DNA of 64,000 bases from Sphingosinicella terrae (GTDB lineage: Bacteria > Pseudomonadota > Alphaproteobacteria > Sphingomonadales > Sphingomonadaceae): NCBI RefSeq assembly GCF_003347635.1, contig NZ_QDFY01000015.1, positions 20,713 through 84,712 on the forward strand, in the 5' to 3' direction. The notes under the pieces are model-generated. The model worked only from the letters and a program-made list of their open reading frames with translations, searched no databases and was not told where the DNA came from. Shown piece after piece: positions 38,317 to 46,736 of the stretch; within the stretch, counting starts at the first letter, position 1, and each line of letters opens with the position of its first letter. The translations under genes were made by a program, and so were the position numbers.

Positions 38317-38568
38317 TTAGCCGCGTCCGGAAAGATAGCGCTCAAGATCGTCGCTGCCGCCGATGCGCGCGTCGTCGATGAAGATGAGCGGGGTCGTATC
38401 GATTCCGTGCTCGACCTTGAACGCCTCGACCTCGTCCCGGCTCGAGAGAATCCGGTCTTCGACGGCGAAGCCGTTCTGCTCGAGCAGCTGGCGGGCGCGC
38501 ACGCCGAAAGGACAGGTGTGGTCGGCGAGGACCATGCGATAGAGCGTGGCGCGGGGGTTGTCGGCCAT
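38317..38568 (-). CDS. glutaredoxin-like protein (CPFG)
   Basis: The 83-residue protein has the redox motif HTCPFGVRARQLL and the cis-Pro loop IDTTPLIFIDD with GGSDDLERYL, the glutaredoxin fold for glutathione-dependent reduction. The second Cys of CPYC is Gly, giving a monothiol-type site with a single active Cys at residue 19. It is transcribed away from the cysteine-desulfurase-like gene. Confidence 0.85.
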   Translation of the reverse strand: MADNPRATLYRMVLADHTCPFGVRARQLLEQNGFAVEDRILSSRDEVEAFKVEHGIDTTPLIFIDDARIGGSDDLERYLSGRG

Positions 38569-38754
38569 GAAAAGTCCTTTCTTTGCGGTGAGTTGCACGC
38601 GGGTGAGGTAAACGGCGGCGGGCGCCGCGGCGTTCCGGGGGCTGTTCCGAAAAAATGCGGGCCTCGCCCTGGTCCGGTCCGGACGACGCCAGGACCCTTG
38701 CGTCGGCGCGACCGGCATCCGAAGAACGCCCGTCATCACCAGCCGGAGCGCGAC

Positions 38755-40008
38755 ATGAGCTTTCCCATCGATCAGGTGCGCGCGGAATTCCCCGCCCTCG
38801 CCGTCCAGGAAGCGGGCGGGGCGCGCATCTACTTCGACGCGCCCGGCGGCACCCAGGCCTGTCGCCGGGCGATCGACGCCATGGCAGGCCATCTCGCTTT
38901 GGGCACCGCCAATGCCGGCGGCGCCTTTGCCGTCTCCGTCGAGACCGACGCGATGAGCGAGCGGGCGCATGCGGCCGCGGCTGATCTGCTCGGCGGCGAG
39001 GCCGGGGAGATCGCCTTCGGTCCGAACATGACCTCGCTGACCCTGTCGGTATCGCGGTCGCTGGCGCGGGACTGGCGGGCGGGGGACGAGATCGTCCTGA
39101 GCCGCCTCGATCATGATGCCAATGTCTGGCCTTGGGTCATGGCGGCGGAGGACCGCGACGTGACGGTCCGATGGCTCGACCTCGATCCAGCGGACGGGAC
39201 GTTGCGGCTCGACCAGCTGCCGGGGCTGGTGGGCCCGCGCACCCGCCTCGTCGCCTTCGGCGGGGCAAGCAACGCGCTCGGCACCCTCAACGACATCGCC
39301 GAGATCGTTCGCCTCGTGAAGGCCGGATCGGAGGCGATCGTCTTCGTGGATGCGGTCCAGTCGGTGCCGCACGTTCCGACCGACGTGCGTGCGCTCGGCT
39401 GCGACCTCCTCGCCTGCTCGCCCTATAAGTTCTTCGGGCCGCATCAGGGCATACTCTGGGGTCGTGCGGAGCTGATGAAGACGCTCGAGGCCTACAAGGT
39501 TCGTCCGGCCTCGACCGAGCCGCCGGCGGTCCGCTTCGAGACCGGGACCCCGAGTTTCGAGGCTCAGGCCGGATTGCTCGGTACGATCGACTATCTGGAG
39601 TGGCTCGGCCGGGCGCTGGCGCCGACGCCTCCGGCCAGCCGCCGCGACGCGCTGCTCGCCGCCATGCAGGGCTGCGTCTCCTACGAGCGGATCCTTGGCG
39701 AGCATCTTCTCGACGGGCTACGGCAAATCGAGAGCGCGACCCTCTACGGACCGCCGACGATGGACGGCCGGGTCCCCACCTTCGCCTTCACGCTCGACGG
39801 CGTTCATCCGCGCGATGTCGCCGAGCGGCTGGCGCGCCATCGCATCCATGCCTGGTCAGGGCATTTCTATGCGATCGAGCCCGTGCGGCGGCTCGGCCTC
39901 TGGGAGAGCGGCGGCCTGGTTCGCGTCGGCCTCTGCCACTATTCCACCCTCGCCGAGGTCGAGCGCCTGCTCGATTGCCTCGCAGGCATCGCGGCCGGCG
40001 GCGACTGA
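38755..40008 (+). CDS. class V aminotransferase-fold, cysteine-desulfurase-like protein (VC1184 type)
   Basis: This PLP enzyme of 417 residues has the class V aminotransferase fold, with the Schiff-base Lys in LACSPYKFFGPHQG and the phosphate-binding Asp in VFVDAVQSVPH. The start IYFDAPGGTQ and the tail VGLCHYSTLAEVERLL match the cysteine-desulfurase-like VC1184 subfamily, whose biological role is unclear. It differs from housekeeping IscS/SufS and no Fe-S genes are adjacent. The ATG follows CGGAGCGCGAC. Confidence 0.85.
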   Translation: MSFPIDQVRAEFPALAVQEAGGARIYFDAPGGTQACRRAIDAMAGHLALGTANAGGAFAVSVETDAMSERAHAAAADLLGGEAGEIAFGPNMTSLTLSVSRSLARDWRAGDEIVLSRLDHDANVWPWVMAAEDRDVTVRWLDLDPADGTLRLDQLPGLVGPRTRLVAFGGASNALGTLNDIAEIVRLVKAGSEAIVFVDAVQSVPHVPTDVRALGCDLLACSPYKFFGPHQGILWGRAELMKTLEAYKVRPASTEPPAVRFETGTPSFEAQAGLLGTIDYLEWLGRALAPTPPASRRDALLAAMQGCVSYERILGEHLLDGLRQIESATLYGPPTMDGRVPTFAFTLDGVHPRDVAERLARHRIHAWSGHFYAIEPVRRLGLWESGGLVRVGLCHYSTLAEVERLLDCLAGIAAGGD

Positions 40009-40031
40009 GGGTTCCCCGCCCGTCCGAATGA

Positions 40032-40083
40032 CGGATTCGTCGCGCAGGCCGCGGATTCGTCGACCCCTCCAGCAGCTTCGTCG
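40032..40083 (+). promoter_or_regulatory. three phased TTCGTCG repeats upstream of the outer-membrane gene
   Basis: CGGATTCGTCG occurs at 40032-40042 and 40052-40062, and TTCGTCG again at 40077-40083, with spacings of 20 and 21 bases (about two helical turns). The region also contains several GANTC sites. It lies 110-165 bases upstream of the gene at 40196. Confidence 0.4.
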
Positions 40084-40086
40084 CAG

Positions 40087-40110
40087 CGCCGATTCCCGAC
40101 GGAATCGGCG
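40087..40110. terminator. perfect hairpin between aminotransferase and outer-membrane gene
   Basis: CGCCGATTCC-cgac-GGAATCGGCG is a 10-bp perfect stem containing two GANTC half-sites. No T-tract follows on the plus strand. It may end the upstream transcript or act as an operator. Confidence 0.4.
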
Positions 40111-40195
40111 TGGCTAGGGGCCCCGGCACCGCGGCGATCCCGCCGCACGCTTCATCCGAAGCAGGTCCGAAGCCCAGAGAGCATAAGGGGTAGAA

Positions 40196-40774
40196 ATGAA
40201 ACTGATTCATGTGCTTGCCGCCGCCGCGACGACCTTTGTCGCGACGCCCTCGATCGCCGCGCCGGTTGCCGGCGGCCGTGTCGAGGCGATCATCGGCTGG
40301 GACAATAGCCAATTCGACGTCGACGAGTTCGGCTTCGGCGACGTCGATCGCGACGGCTTCCTCTACGGCATCCGCGCCGGCTACGATTTCGGTGTCAGCG
40401 ACACCGTGTCCATCGGCGTCGATGCCGAGCTCACCGATTCGACCGCCGATGTCGACCTGGTCGACGGCAACGACTTCGCGGAAGTCAGCGTCGGTCGCGA
40501 CATCTATCTCGGCGCACGCGTGACCGGCGCCGTGGCCGAGAATTTCAACCTCTACGGTATGCTCGGCTACACCAACACCCGCATCCGCGCCGACGCCCGC
40601 GTCGGGACCACGACGTTCAGCGATGCGGCCAATGCCGATGGCATCCGCGCCGGACTGGGCGGCCAATATTATGTGGCGAGCAACGTCTTCGTCGGTCTCG
40701 AATATCGTTATTCGAACTACGAAGCGGACTTTTCCCGCCATCAGGTCGCGGCCACGCTGGGCTTCCGCTTCTGA
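40196..40774 (+). CDS. outer-membrane beta-barrel protein (porin/Opa-like)
   Basis: A signal peptide (MKLIHVLAAAATTFVATPSIAA) is followed by alternating amphipathic strands typical of an eight-stranded barrel (for example YGIRAGYDFGVSDTVSIGVD, VFVGLEYRYSNYE). The protein ends AATLGFRF with the terminal Phe required for outer-membrane insertion. Its length is 192 residues. It is monocistronic, with a terminator just after it. Confidence 0.85.
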   Translation: MKLIHVLAAAATTFVATPSIAAPVAGGRVEAIIGWDNSQFDVDEFGFGDVDRDGFLYGIRAGYDFGVSDTVSIGVDAELTDSTADVDLVDGNDFAEVSVGRDIYLGARVTGAVAENFNLYGMLGYTNTRIRADARVGTTTFSDAANADGIRAGLGGQYYVASNVFVGLEYRYSNYEADFSRHQVAATLGFRF

Positions 40775-40814
40775 GCGGACCGCCCGCAGCCTCGGCCTCG
40801 CGCCGGCAGGACAG

Positions 40815-40845
40815 GGGAGGCGCCGGCGACGGCGTCTCCCTTTTT
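40815..40845 (+). terminator. rho-independent terminator of the outer-membrane gene
   Basis: GGGAGGCGCC (40815-40824) pairs with GGCGTCTCCC (40831-40840), with one G-U pair, a six-base loop and a TTTTT run (40841-40845), 40 bases after the stop codon. Confidence 0.8.
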
Positions 40846-40864
40846 CATGCGCGGCCGCGCCGTC

Positions 40865-41971
40865 CTATTTCAGCAGCCCGGCGCTTCGGAGCGCCTCCTC
40901 GATCGTCTTCTGGACTCCTGAAGCCGCCGACAAGCCGGCGCCTGCGCCGCCGACGGGTGCCGCCGGCGCCTTGACCGTCGCCGGTCGGGCCGGACTGGCC
41001 TGTGGCTCGGGCGCGATCCCGAAGAAGGCGGCGATGGTGTCGGTCGAGCTGAGTCCGACGTCCAGCATGTGTGCGCCTACTTCACCCGATTGTCCCTCTG
41101 CGGTTCCCGGATCGAGCGGGACGCCGTGCGCCATCCCCTCCAGCTCGTAATGCTCGACGAGGACCTTCCCGTCGGCACCCGTCCAGGCGCGGCGCGGATG
41201 CCCGGCGACGATGTCGTTGCGGCTCGGCTGCGGCGGCAGGCCGTGAACGTCCGTCCATTGCAGGACGATCGCATCGGCATTGCTCGCGACGACGGTGCGG
41301 TCGGCATTGCCCTGCCAGACCTGGATGCGTGGCCAGGTTCCCCGGTGCGGGGATGCCCGCCGGATGCGGTCGCCCAGTTCCCGCGCGCCGCCGCGGGTGC
41401 GCCCGTTCATGCACTCGAAGGCTTCCGCCACACCGCTGGCGCAGCCATAAGCGACCCCGGCGATGATCGCGCCGGCCGCGAACGTCTCGGGATAGGTGGC
41501 GAGCATGACCGAAGCCATCGCGCCGCCGGCGGAGAGGCCGGTGACGAAGATGCGGTCCGGGTCGATATCGTGCGTTCTGCGCATCGCGTCGATCATCGCG
41601 CGAATCGAGGCCGCCTCGCCCATGCCGCGCTGGCTGTGATTGGCCGAGAACCAGTTGAAGCAGAGCATCGGATTGTTGTCGCGGCTCTGCTCCGGGAAGA
41701 GCAAGGCGAAGCCGTGCCGGTCGGCAAGGGCGGACCAGCCCGATCCCTGATCATATACCGCTGCATTTTGCGTGCACCCGTGAAGGACGACGACCAGAGG
41801 CATCGACCCCTTGGCCGTCTCGGGCACGTGATAGCGGCCGGTGAGATGGCCGGGATTGTTGGCGAAGGGCCCCAGGTCCGTCAGGCGATCCACCGAGGGC
41901 GCCCGTGGGGCGAAGGCGCTGTAGCCTTTCCGGCTCGGCCGGAGCCGCAGTCCTGGTCTGATCGAAGGCAT
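40865..41971 (-). CDS. PHB-depolymerase-family (LpqC-like) esterase
   Basis: The 368-residue protein has the alpha/beta-hydrolase oxyanion-loop segment VVVLHGCTQNAAVYDQGSGW, the nucleophile elbow GLSAGGAMA and a C-terminal His in GMAHGVPLD. This matches the PHB-depolymerase/feruloyl-esterase (LpqC) family. There is no obvious signal peptide at the chosen ATG, and the first 25 residues resemble the family's N-terminus. A second ATG at 42010 would add 13 residues. Confidence 0.85.
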   Translation of the reverse strand: MPSIRPGLRLRPSRKGYSAFAPRAPSVDRLTDLGPFANNPGHLTGRYHVPETAKGSMPLVVVLHGCTQNAAVYDQGSGWSALADRHGFALLFPEQSRDNNPMLCFNWFSANHSQRGMGEAASIRAMIDAMRRTHDIDPDRIFVTGLSAGGAMASVMLATYPETFAAGAIIAGVAYGCASGVAEAFECMNGRTRGGARELGDRIRRASPHRGTWPRIQVWQGNADRTVVASNADAIVLQWTDVHGLPPQPSRNDIVAGHPRRAWTGADGKVLVEHYELEGMAHGVPLDPGTAEGQSGEVGAHMLDVGLSSTDTIAAFFGIAPEPQASPARPATVKAPAAPVGGAGAGLSAASGVQKTIEEALRSAGLLK

Positions 41972-42087
41972 ATTCTGCTCCCGCGGGCTGGAATCGACCC
42001 GCAAGGCCATAAAACCCTGGAGCGACTGATTTTGTTGCAGTGCAGCATAATTCGGATGGGCCGCACCGTCCAGCCTCGCCAGCAGGT

Positions 42088-42828
42088 CTAGGGCTGCGCA
42101 CAAGGCGCAGCGCCGACGCGATGCGCGGCGAGCCGCTCGTAATAAGGGCGGCAACGCTCGGCCAGACGGCGAGCCGCTCCGGGAAGCGCGGCGCCGTCGC
42201 TCTCGGGTGCGCCGAATCCGGTGCTTGCCTCCACCTTCTGGTACCAGTGCGGCGCCCACGGGCCGTCGGTGGCGCGGCGGCCGGCCGGCCAGGCGAGCAT
42301 CGCCGCGTCGAAGGCGATGCCGAGCGCGGCGCACAAGGCGGCGAGCGTGGCTGCCGGGTCGGCCAGGATATCGCCGGCATCGACGACCGGCGGAGCGCGG
42401 CCGAGCCGGTCGGCCTCGCGGGCGAAGAAATCGGCCTGCCGGTCGAGCCCGAAATCCTCGAATGCAGCCACCTCGCGCTTGCGCAGATAGGAGGCGATCA
42501 TCCGCTCCGGCGCGCGGATCAGGAAGGCGTGGGTGAAGCCGGCGAAATCGCCATGGCCGATCGGACCGACCATATGGTGCCACATATGCTTCTGGTACCA
42601 GATCGCCGACCCATCCGGGACCGGGCCGGCGAGCGTGCGCGCGACCGACGTCCAGTCGCAGTCCATCGCGGCGATGACTTGGTCCCGCATCGGGTGGTCC
42701 GCCCCGCTCGTCCGCAGGAAGGCGCCGTAATAGGGCTCGTCGGTGACGAAGGTGTCCGCCCGGTTGCCGAAGCTGCGCATGAGCGCGGTCGAGAGATTGC
42801 GCGGCCCCGACCACATGGCGATGCGCAT
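42088..42828 (-). CDS. sulfotransferase-like P-loop protein
   Basis: The protein starts MRIAMWSGPRNLSTALMRSF, where SGPRNLSTAL is the PAPS-type phosphosulfate-binding loop, and continues with FIRAPERMIASYL-like HAFLIRAPERMIASYL, the 3'-phosphate-binding segment. Relatives are found next to branched-chain aminotransferase genes, as here. The GTG at 42840 overlaps the aminotransferase stop (GTGA) and may be the true start; the ATG at 42828 is given. The acceptor is unknown. Confidence 0.75.
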   Translation of the reverse strand: MRIAMWSGPRNLSTALMRSFGNRADTFVTDEPYYGAFLRTSGADHPMRDQVIAAMDCDWTSVARTLAGPVPDGSAIWYQKHMWHHMVGPIGHGDFAGFTHAFLIRAPERMIASYLRKREVAAFEDFGLDRQADFFAREADRLGRAPPVVDAGDILADPAATLAALCAALGIAFDAAMLAWPAGRRATDGPWAPHWYQKVEASTGFGAPESDGAALPGAARRLAERCRPYYERLAAHRVGAAPCAQP

Positions 42829-42836
42829 CGGCGCTG

Positions 42837-43760
42837 TCACGGCCGCTGCCGCGTCGCCACGTCGGCTTCGATCAGGTCGCGATAGAGGTTCTGGAGGCGT
42901 TCCACGGTCGGCCCGCGCCCGTCGGTGAGGTGGCGACCGTCCACCTCGCGGACGGGAACCACGCCGGCGAAGGTTCCGGTGACGAAGGCCTCGTCGGCCC
43001 CATAGACGTCGGTCAGCGAGAAGTTCTTCTCGAACACCGGGATTCCGGCCTCCCGGCAGATCCGGATGACGTTGCCGCGCGTGATCCCGCCGAGGCAATA
43101 GTCGCCGGAGGAGGTCCACACCTCCCCCTTGCGGACGATGAAGAAATGGGTGGAGTTGCAGGTGGCGACGAAGCCGTGGGGATCGAGCATCAGCGCCTCG
43201 TCGGCGCCCGCCTGCGCGGCCTGGATGCACGCGGTGATGCAGTTGAGCTTGGAATGGGAATTGAGCTTTGGGTCCTGGACCGCGGGATCGCCGCGCCGGA
43301 CATGGACGGTGAAGAGGCGGATGCCCTTCTCGACCGTCTCGGGCAGCGGCGTCTTGTGCTCGGGGATGATCACGATCGTCGCGGGCGAGACGACGACGCG
43401 CGGATCCTGATAGGGCGTCGAGCGGATCCCCCGCGTCACCATCAGGCGGACGTGGACGCCCTCTTCCATCCCATTGGCGTCGATCGTTTCGTAAAGACGC
43501 TTCACGAGCGCCTGTCGGTCCAGCCCGATATCCATCGCGATCGCCTTGGCGCCTTCGAACAGGCGGTCGAGATGCGCGTCGAGAAAGGCGAACCGGCCCT
43601 TGTGGAGGCGGAGCCCCTCCCAGATTCCGTCACCGAGGACGAAGCCGGAGTCGAAGACCGAGACGGTCGCCTCGGCGCGCGGCTTCAGCGCGCCGTTGAC
43701 GCTGATCAATATGTCCGCGTTGCGCGGGTCCGGGAGCGTGTCGTGGGTGCCCTTGGCCAT
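42837..43760 (-). CDS. class IV PLP aminotransferase (branched-chain or D-amino acid type)
   Basis: This 307-residue fold-type IV enzyme contains the Schiff-base Lys in NSHSKLNCITACIQA and the motif GFVATCNSTHFFIV with LGGITRGNVIRICREAG that binds the PLP phosphate. These mark branched-chain-amino-acid or D-alanine transaminases. The N-terminal ISVNGALKPRAEATVSVFDSGF is conserved in IlvE. It is co-transcribed with the sulfotransferase-like gene (overlapping stop and start). Confidence 0.87.
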   Translation of the reverse strand: MAKGTHDTLPDPRNADILISVNGALKPRAEATVSVFDSGFVLGDGIWEGLRLHKGRFAFLDAHLDRLFEGAKAIAMDIGLDRQALVKRLYETIDANGMEEGVHVRLMVTRGIRSTPYQDPRVVVSPATIVIIPEHKTPLPETVEKGIRLFTVHVRRGDPAVQDPKLNSHSKLNCITACIQAAQAGADEALMLDPHGFVATCNSTHFFIVRKGEVWTSSGDYCLGGITRGNVIRICREAGIPVFEKNFSLTDVYGADEAFVTGTFAGVVPVREVDGRHLTDGRGPTVERLQNLYRDLIEADVATRQRP

Positions 43761-43800
43761 GACGCGACGGTGGAACGCGCCGGAGAGGTTGGCAAGCGGC

Positions 43801-44226
43801 TCAGCTCCAAGCGAGCTCGACCGCGAAGCCGATCCACATCGCCGACAGGATCGCGCAGGAGGCGAGATAGACGAAGAAGCGCAGCGGGACCCGCCGCACG
43901 ACGATGTGGATCCAGCTGTGCGCCGCCCGCAGCGCGACGAAGGTCCAGGCGAGGGCGACCTGGACCGTGCCGGCTTCCCCGGTGATCAGCAGCAGCGGCA
44001 CCAGCGCGAAAAAGAGAAGCGGCATCTCGAGCAGGTTGCGCAGATTGTTGGCCGGCATCTCGACCGGCTCGAAGTAGCGCATGGCCGCCGCGCCGGTGGC
44101 GAAGTCCTCCGCCTTCGGCGGGTTGCGCCGGATGAGGCCGAGCCGCTGGACGAACAGGGTGAACCAGACCGCGAAGATCAGCGCGACCAGCGCCAGCGTC
44201 GGCCAGAGGATGGCCGTCCCCGTCAT
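43801..44226 (-). CDS. MAPEG-family membrane protein
   Basis: Four hydrophobic helices occupy 141 residues. The segment EMPANNLRNLLEMPLLFFAL followed by ALRAAHSWIHIVVRRVPLRF matches MAPEG (membrane-associated eicosanoid/glutathione metabolism) proteins, with the Asn/Arg motif near helix 2. In bacteria they include glutathione transferases of the inner membrane. It is separated from the aminotransferase gene by 40 bases. Confidence 0.85.
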   Translation of the reverse strand: MTGTAILWPTLALVALIFAVWFTLFVQRLGLIRRNPPKAEDFATGAAAMRYFEPVEMPANNLRNLLEMPLLFFALVPLLLITGEAGTVQVALAWTFVALRAAHSWIHIVVRRVPLRFFVYLASCAILSAMWIGFAVELAWS

Positions 44227-44347
44227 CCGCGTCCTCCCGCATTAATTTCGCATTGTTTATTGCGGAGGCAGCGCAAGGGGACAAGCCTCGCCTCCGCCGG
44301 CAGCACCGGCTGCCGGTTACGCGCCGTCTCTGCGAGTTGGCGACCGC

Positions 44348-44749
44348 CTATTCCGTGGTCTCGCCGTTCCACTCGTCATTGTCGTGGTCGCGCTCGGCCT
44401 GCTCCTTGGTCTTGTGGACGACGCCGTCGCGATGCTCGGGCGGCGCGTAGAGCGTGTAGAGCCGAAGCGGCTCCGAGCCCGTATTGACGACGTTGTGGCG
44501 CGCCCCCGCGGGCACGATCACCGCGAAATCGTCTTCGACACGGTTGGCGACGCCGTCGATCCGGATCTCCCCCTCGCCTTCCTCGATCCGGAAGAACTGG
44601 TCGCGATCCTCGTGCACCTCCTCGCCGATGTCGCAGCCCGGCGGCAGGGTCATCAGCACCAATTGCATGTTGCGGCCGGTATAGAGGACGCGGCGGAAAT
44701 CCTCGTTCTCGACCGTCGCCCGCTCGATATTGTCGACATATCCCTTCAT
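44348..44749 (-). CDS. small cupin-domain protein
   Basis: The protein has 133 residues with cupin motifs: PGCDIGEEVHEDRDQFFRIEEG (motif 1, His and Glu metal ligands) and VPAGARHNVVNTG (motif 2, His ligand). It ends in a charged tail DHDNDEWNGETTE. Sequence of this type is found in small cupins of unknown substrate, some resembling mannose-6-phosphate isomerase-like cupins. Confidence 0.85.
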   Translation of the reverse strand: MKGYVDNIERATVENEDFRRVLYTGRNMQLVLMTLPPGCDIGEEVHEDRDQFFRIEEGEGEIRIDGVANRVEDDFAVIVPAGARHNVVNTGSEPLRLYTLYAPPEHRDGVVHKTKEQAERDHDNDEWNGETTE

Positions 44750-44878
44750 CCTAGCGCTCCTTCGGTCGATCAACGGGCCGTCCGCGGCTCCGTTCCGGTC
44801 CCCCGGAGGGTCGGAATCGTCTCGGGGCCGCACCCCGCCTCTCCCCCAATGCGGGCCGCTGCGCAAGCCCGCAAGACC

Positions 44879-46285
44879 TCACCCGCCGAGCAGGCGCCGG
44901 GCCTGGTCGTAGACGGTGATAGCGCTGAGAATGCCGAACAGCCCGGTGGCCCATATCAGAGCGGCGATCCGGTAGGGCGCCGGCCGCAGCGGCGGCGCCA
45001 GCAGGCGGCGGTTCAGCCGGATGAGAAGCGCCGAATAGAGCACCATCATGAAGGCGGCGACGCAGCCGGCGATGACGAGCAGGACCAGCGGCTGAGTAAG
45101 CCCGCTGGCGATGATCGTGATGCCGATCAGCACCAGCCCCCAGACCAAAGCCGCATAGAGCACGCTCTCGCTGCGCCCCTGCAAATAGGAGGTGCGCAGC
45201 ACGTCGGCGGCGAGCCGGCTGGAATAATCGACGATGCCGAGCGCCGCCGCGAACAGGGAGAAGGCCCCGACCGCCCAGAACAAACGGCCGAACCAGGGGC
45301 CGACCCGCTCCGACAGCGCCTCGCCCTCGACCGCCAGGAAGGAGATGTCGCGCGGCAGATCGTCGCGGCCCGACAGGGTCGCATAAGCGAGCAGCGAGGT
45401 AAACAAGATGGTGACGAAGCTGATCGCGACGAAGGTGGCGAGCTGCTCGGCATTGGCGAAGCGCCACCAACGTCGCCAGTGCTCCATCGCCTCCGGCGTC
45501 GGCTCGAAGCGCCAGCCGGTGCCCGGCGCGGCCACCGGCTCGCCGGTGAAGGGGCTGACGATGCGCGGCGCGTGCGCGCCCATGCCGAACCCTTTGTCGC
45601 GGATCCAGTTCGACTGGCAGAGATTCTGCCCGCCGCCCGCGCCGGCATAAGCGAGCGCGCCGAGCAGCAGCGCCCAGCCGAGCTCCGCCGTCGGCAGCCG
45701 CACGTCGGCGATGCGGGCCGGCGCCTCTGCCCAGACCGGCCCCGGTATCGCGGCGACCGCGGCGATCAGCACTAGTGCGCCGACCGCCAGCACCTTGAGG
45801 AACTGGGTCCGCTCGAGCGATCGGTAGACGACCGGGGACAGAGTGAGGATGAGACCGATCGCGACGAGCATGCCGATCGCGATCCAGCTGACGCTGCCAC
45901 CGAGCAGGAAGGTGACGAGGGTCGCTGCGCTCGTCGCCCATCCCGGCCACAGATTGGAGGCGAAGGCGAGCAGGACGAAGACCAGCCCCCAGTGGCGGCC
46001 GAGCCGGCTGAAGCCGGTGAGCACCGTCTCGCCGGTGGCGAGCGTGTAGCGCTCGATCTCCATGTTGATGAAATATTGGGTGGCGAGGCCGAGGGCGGCC
46101 GCCCAGACGAAGACCAGGCCGACCTGGCTGGCGATGTAGGGGTAGAGGATGAACTCGCCCGAGGCGAGGCCGACCCCGGCGGCGACCACGCCCGGGCCGA
46201 TGATCCGGCCGACATGGCGCGGCGGCGGCGGCAGCTCGGCCACGCCATATTCGCCCAGGCGCCCGCCCGCTGCCTCCTCGCCCAT
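44879..46285 (-). CDS. NRAMP-related membrane transporter with altered metal-site motifs
   Basis: The 468-residue protein has about eleven membrane helices and an NRAMP-type first helix, GPGVVAAGVGLASGEFILYP. Canonical NRAMP metal transporters have DPGN here and MPH in helix 6; this protein reads ASGE and GGGQN (AGAGGGQNLCQSNW). It belongs to a divergent branch whose cargo may not be Mn2+ or Fe2+. The ATG at 46285 follows GGAGGAGCAT. A LacI-type operator lies 80 bases upstream. Confidence 0.78.
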   Translation of the reverse strand: MGEEAAGGRLGEYGVAELPPPPRHVGRIIGPGVVAAGVGLASGEFILYPYIASQVGLVFVWAAALGLATQYFINMEIERYTLATGETVLTGFSRLGRHWGLVFVLLAFASNLWPGWATSAATLVTFLLGGSVSWIAIGMLVAIGLILTLSPVVYRSLERTQFLKVLAVGALVLIAAVAAIPGPVWAEAPARIADVRLPTAELGWALLLGALAYAGAGGGQNLCQSNWIRDKGFGMGAHAPRIVSPFTGEPVAAPGTGWRFEPTPEAMEHWRRWWRFANAEQLATFVAISFVTILFTSLLAYATLSGRDDLPRDISFLAVEGEALSERVGPWFGRLFWAVGAFSLFAAALGIVDYSSRLAADVLRTSYLQGRSESVLYAALVWGLVLIGITIIASGLTQPLVLLVIAGCVAAFMMVLYSALLIRLNRRLLAPPLRPAPYRIAALIWATGLFGILSAITVYDQARRLLGG

Positions 46286-46364
46286 ATGCTCCTCCCCGCC
46301 TCCGCGCTCGGTACGGCGCTTTCCCGCCTTGATGCGGGGCGGGGCGCGGATCGGCAAGACCTAA

Positions 46365-46378
46365 TGTTAGCGCTCACA
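46365..46378 (-). promoter_or_regulatory. candidate LacI/GalR-family operator upstream of the NRAMP-like gene
   Basis: TGTTAGCGCTCACA is a 14-bp near-palindrome with a central GCGC and one mismatch (TGTTAGC/GCTCACA), the shape recognised by many LacI-family repressors. It sits 80 bases upstream of the NRAMP-like start. Confidence 0.5.
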
Positions 46379-46393
46379 CAGGCTGCGTCGGCC

Positions 46394-46735
46394 TCAGCCG
46401 TTCAGCGGATCGTGGCCCCAGTTCATCAGCGACCAGCGCCAGCGCGAGGTGACGATGTTGGCCGGCTCCTGGCTGCGATGGCGCCGGATGAAGCCGACCA
46501 CCTTGCGCATGTGGCGCCGATCCTCGTCGTCGCGGCCGCTTGCCGGCTTGCGCAGGATGGCGACGATCCGCCGGCCGGAGGCATGACCGACAGACTCCCC
46601 GCCCTCCGACTTCGATCCGACCTTCCGGCTTTCCGGTGTCTCCAGCCAGGCTTCGAGCTCGTCCGGATCCATGTTGACGAGCTCGGCGAAGAGCCGGGCG
46701 ATCGCCGAATCGTCGAGTCTCCGGCTGCGGGACAA
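46394..46735 (-). CDS. DUF3140 protein
   Basis: The 113-residue product has the diagnostic text VNMDPDELEAWLETPESRKV, GGESVGHASGRRIVAILRK and SRWRWSLMNWGHDPL, the DUF3140 signature. The best start is a TTG at 46735, four bases after the amidohydrolase stop, because family homology extends upstream of the first ATG (46675). DUF3140 proteins are small, of unknown function and found in many bacteria and fungi. Confidence 0.72.
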   Translation of the reverse strand: MSRSRRLDDSAIARLFAELVNMDPDELEAWLETPESRKVGSKSEGGESVGHASGRRIVAILRKPASGRDDEDRRHMRKVVGFIRRHRSQEPANIVTSRWRWSLMNWGHDPLNG

Positions 46736-46736
46736 T

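Noticed and set aside
42010..42828. An 800-codon fusion of the esterase and sulfotransferase-like reading frames
   Set aside because: The frame is continuous only by GC bias; the esterase and sulfotransferase have separate starts and stops in different frames.
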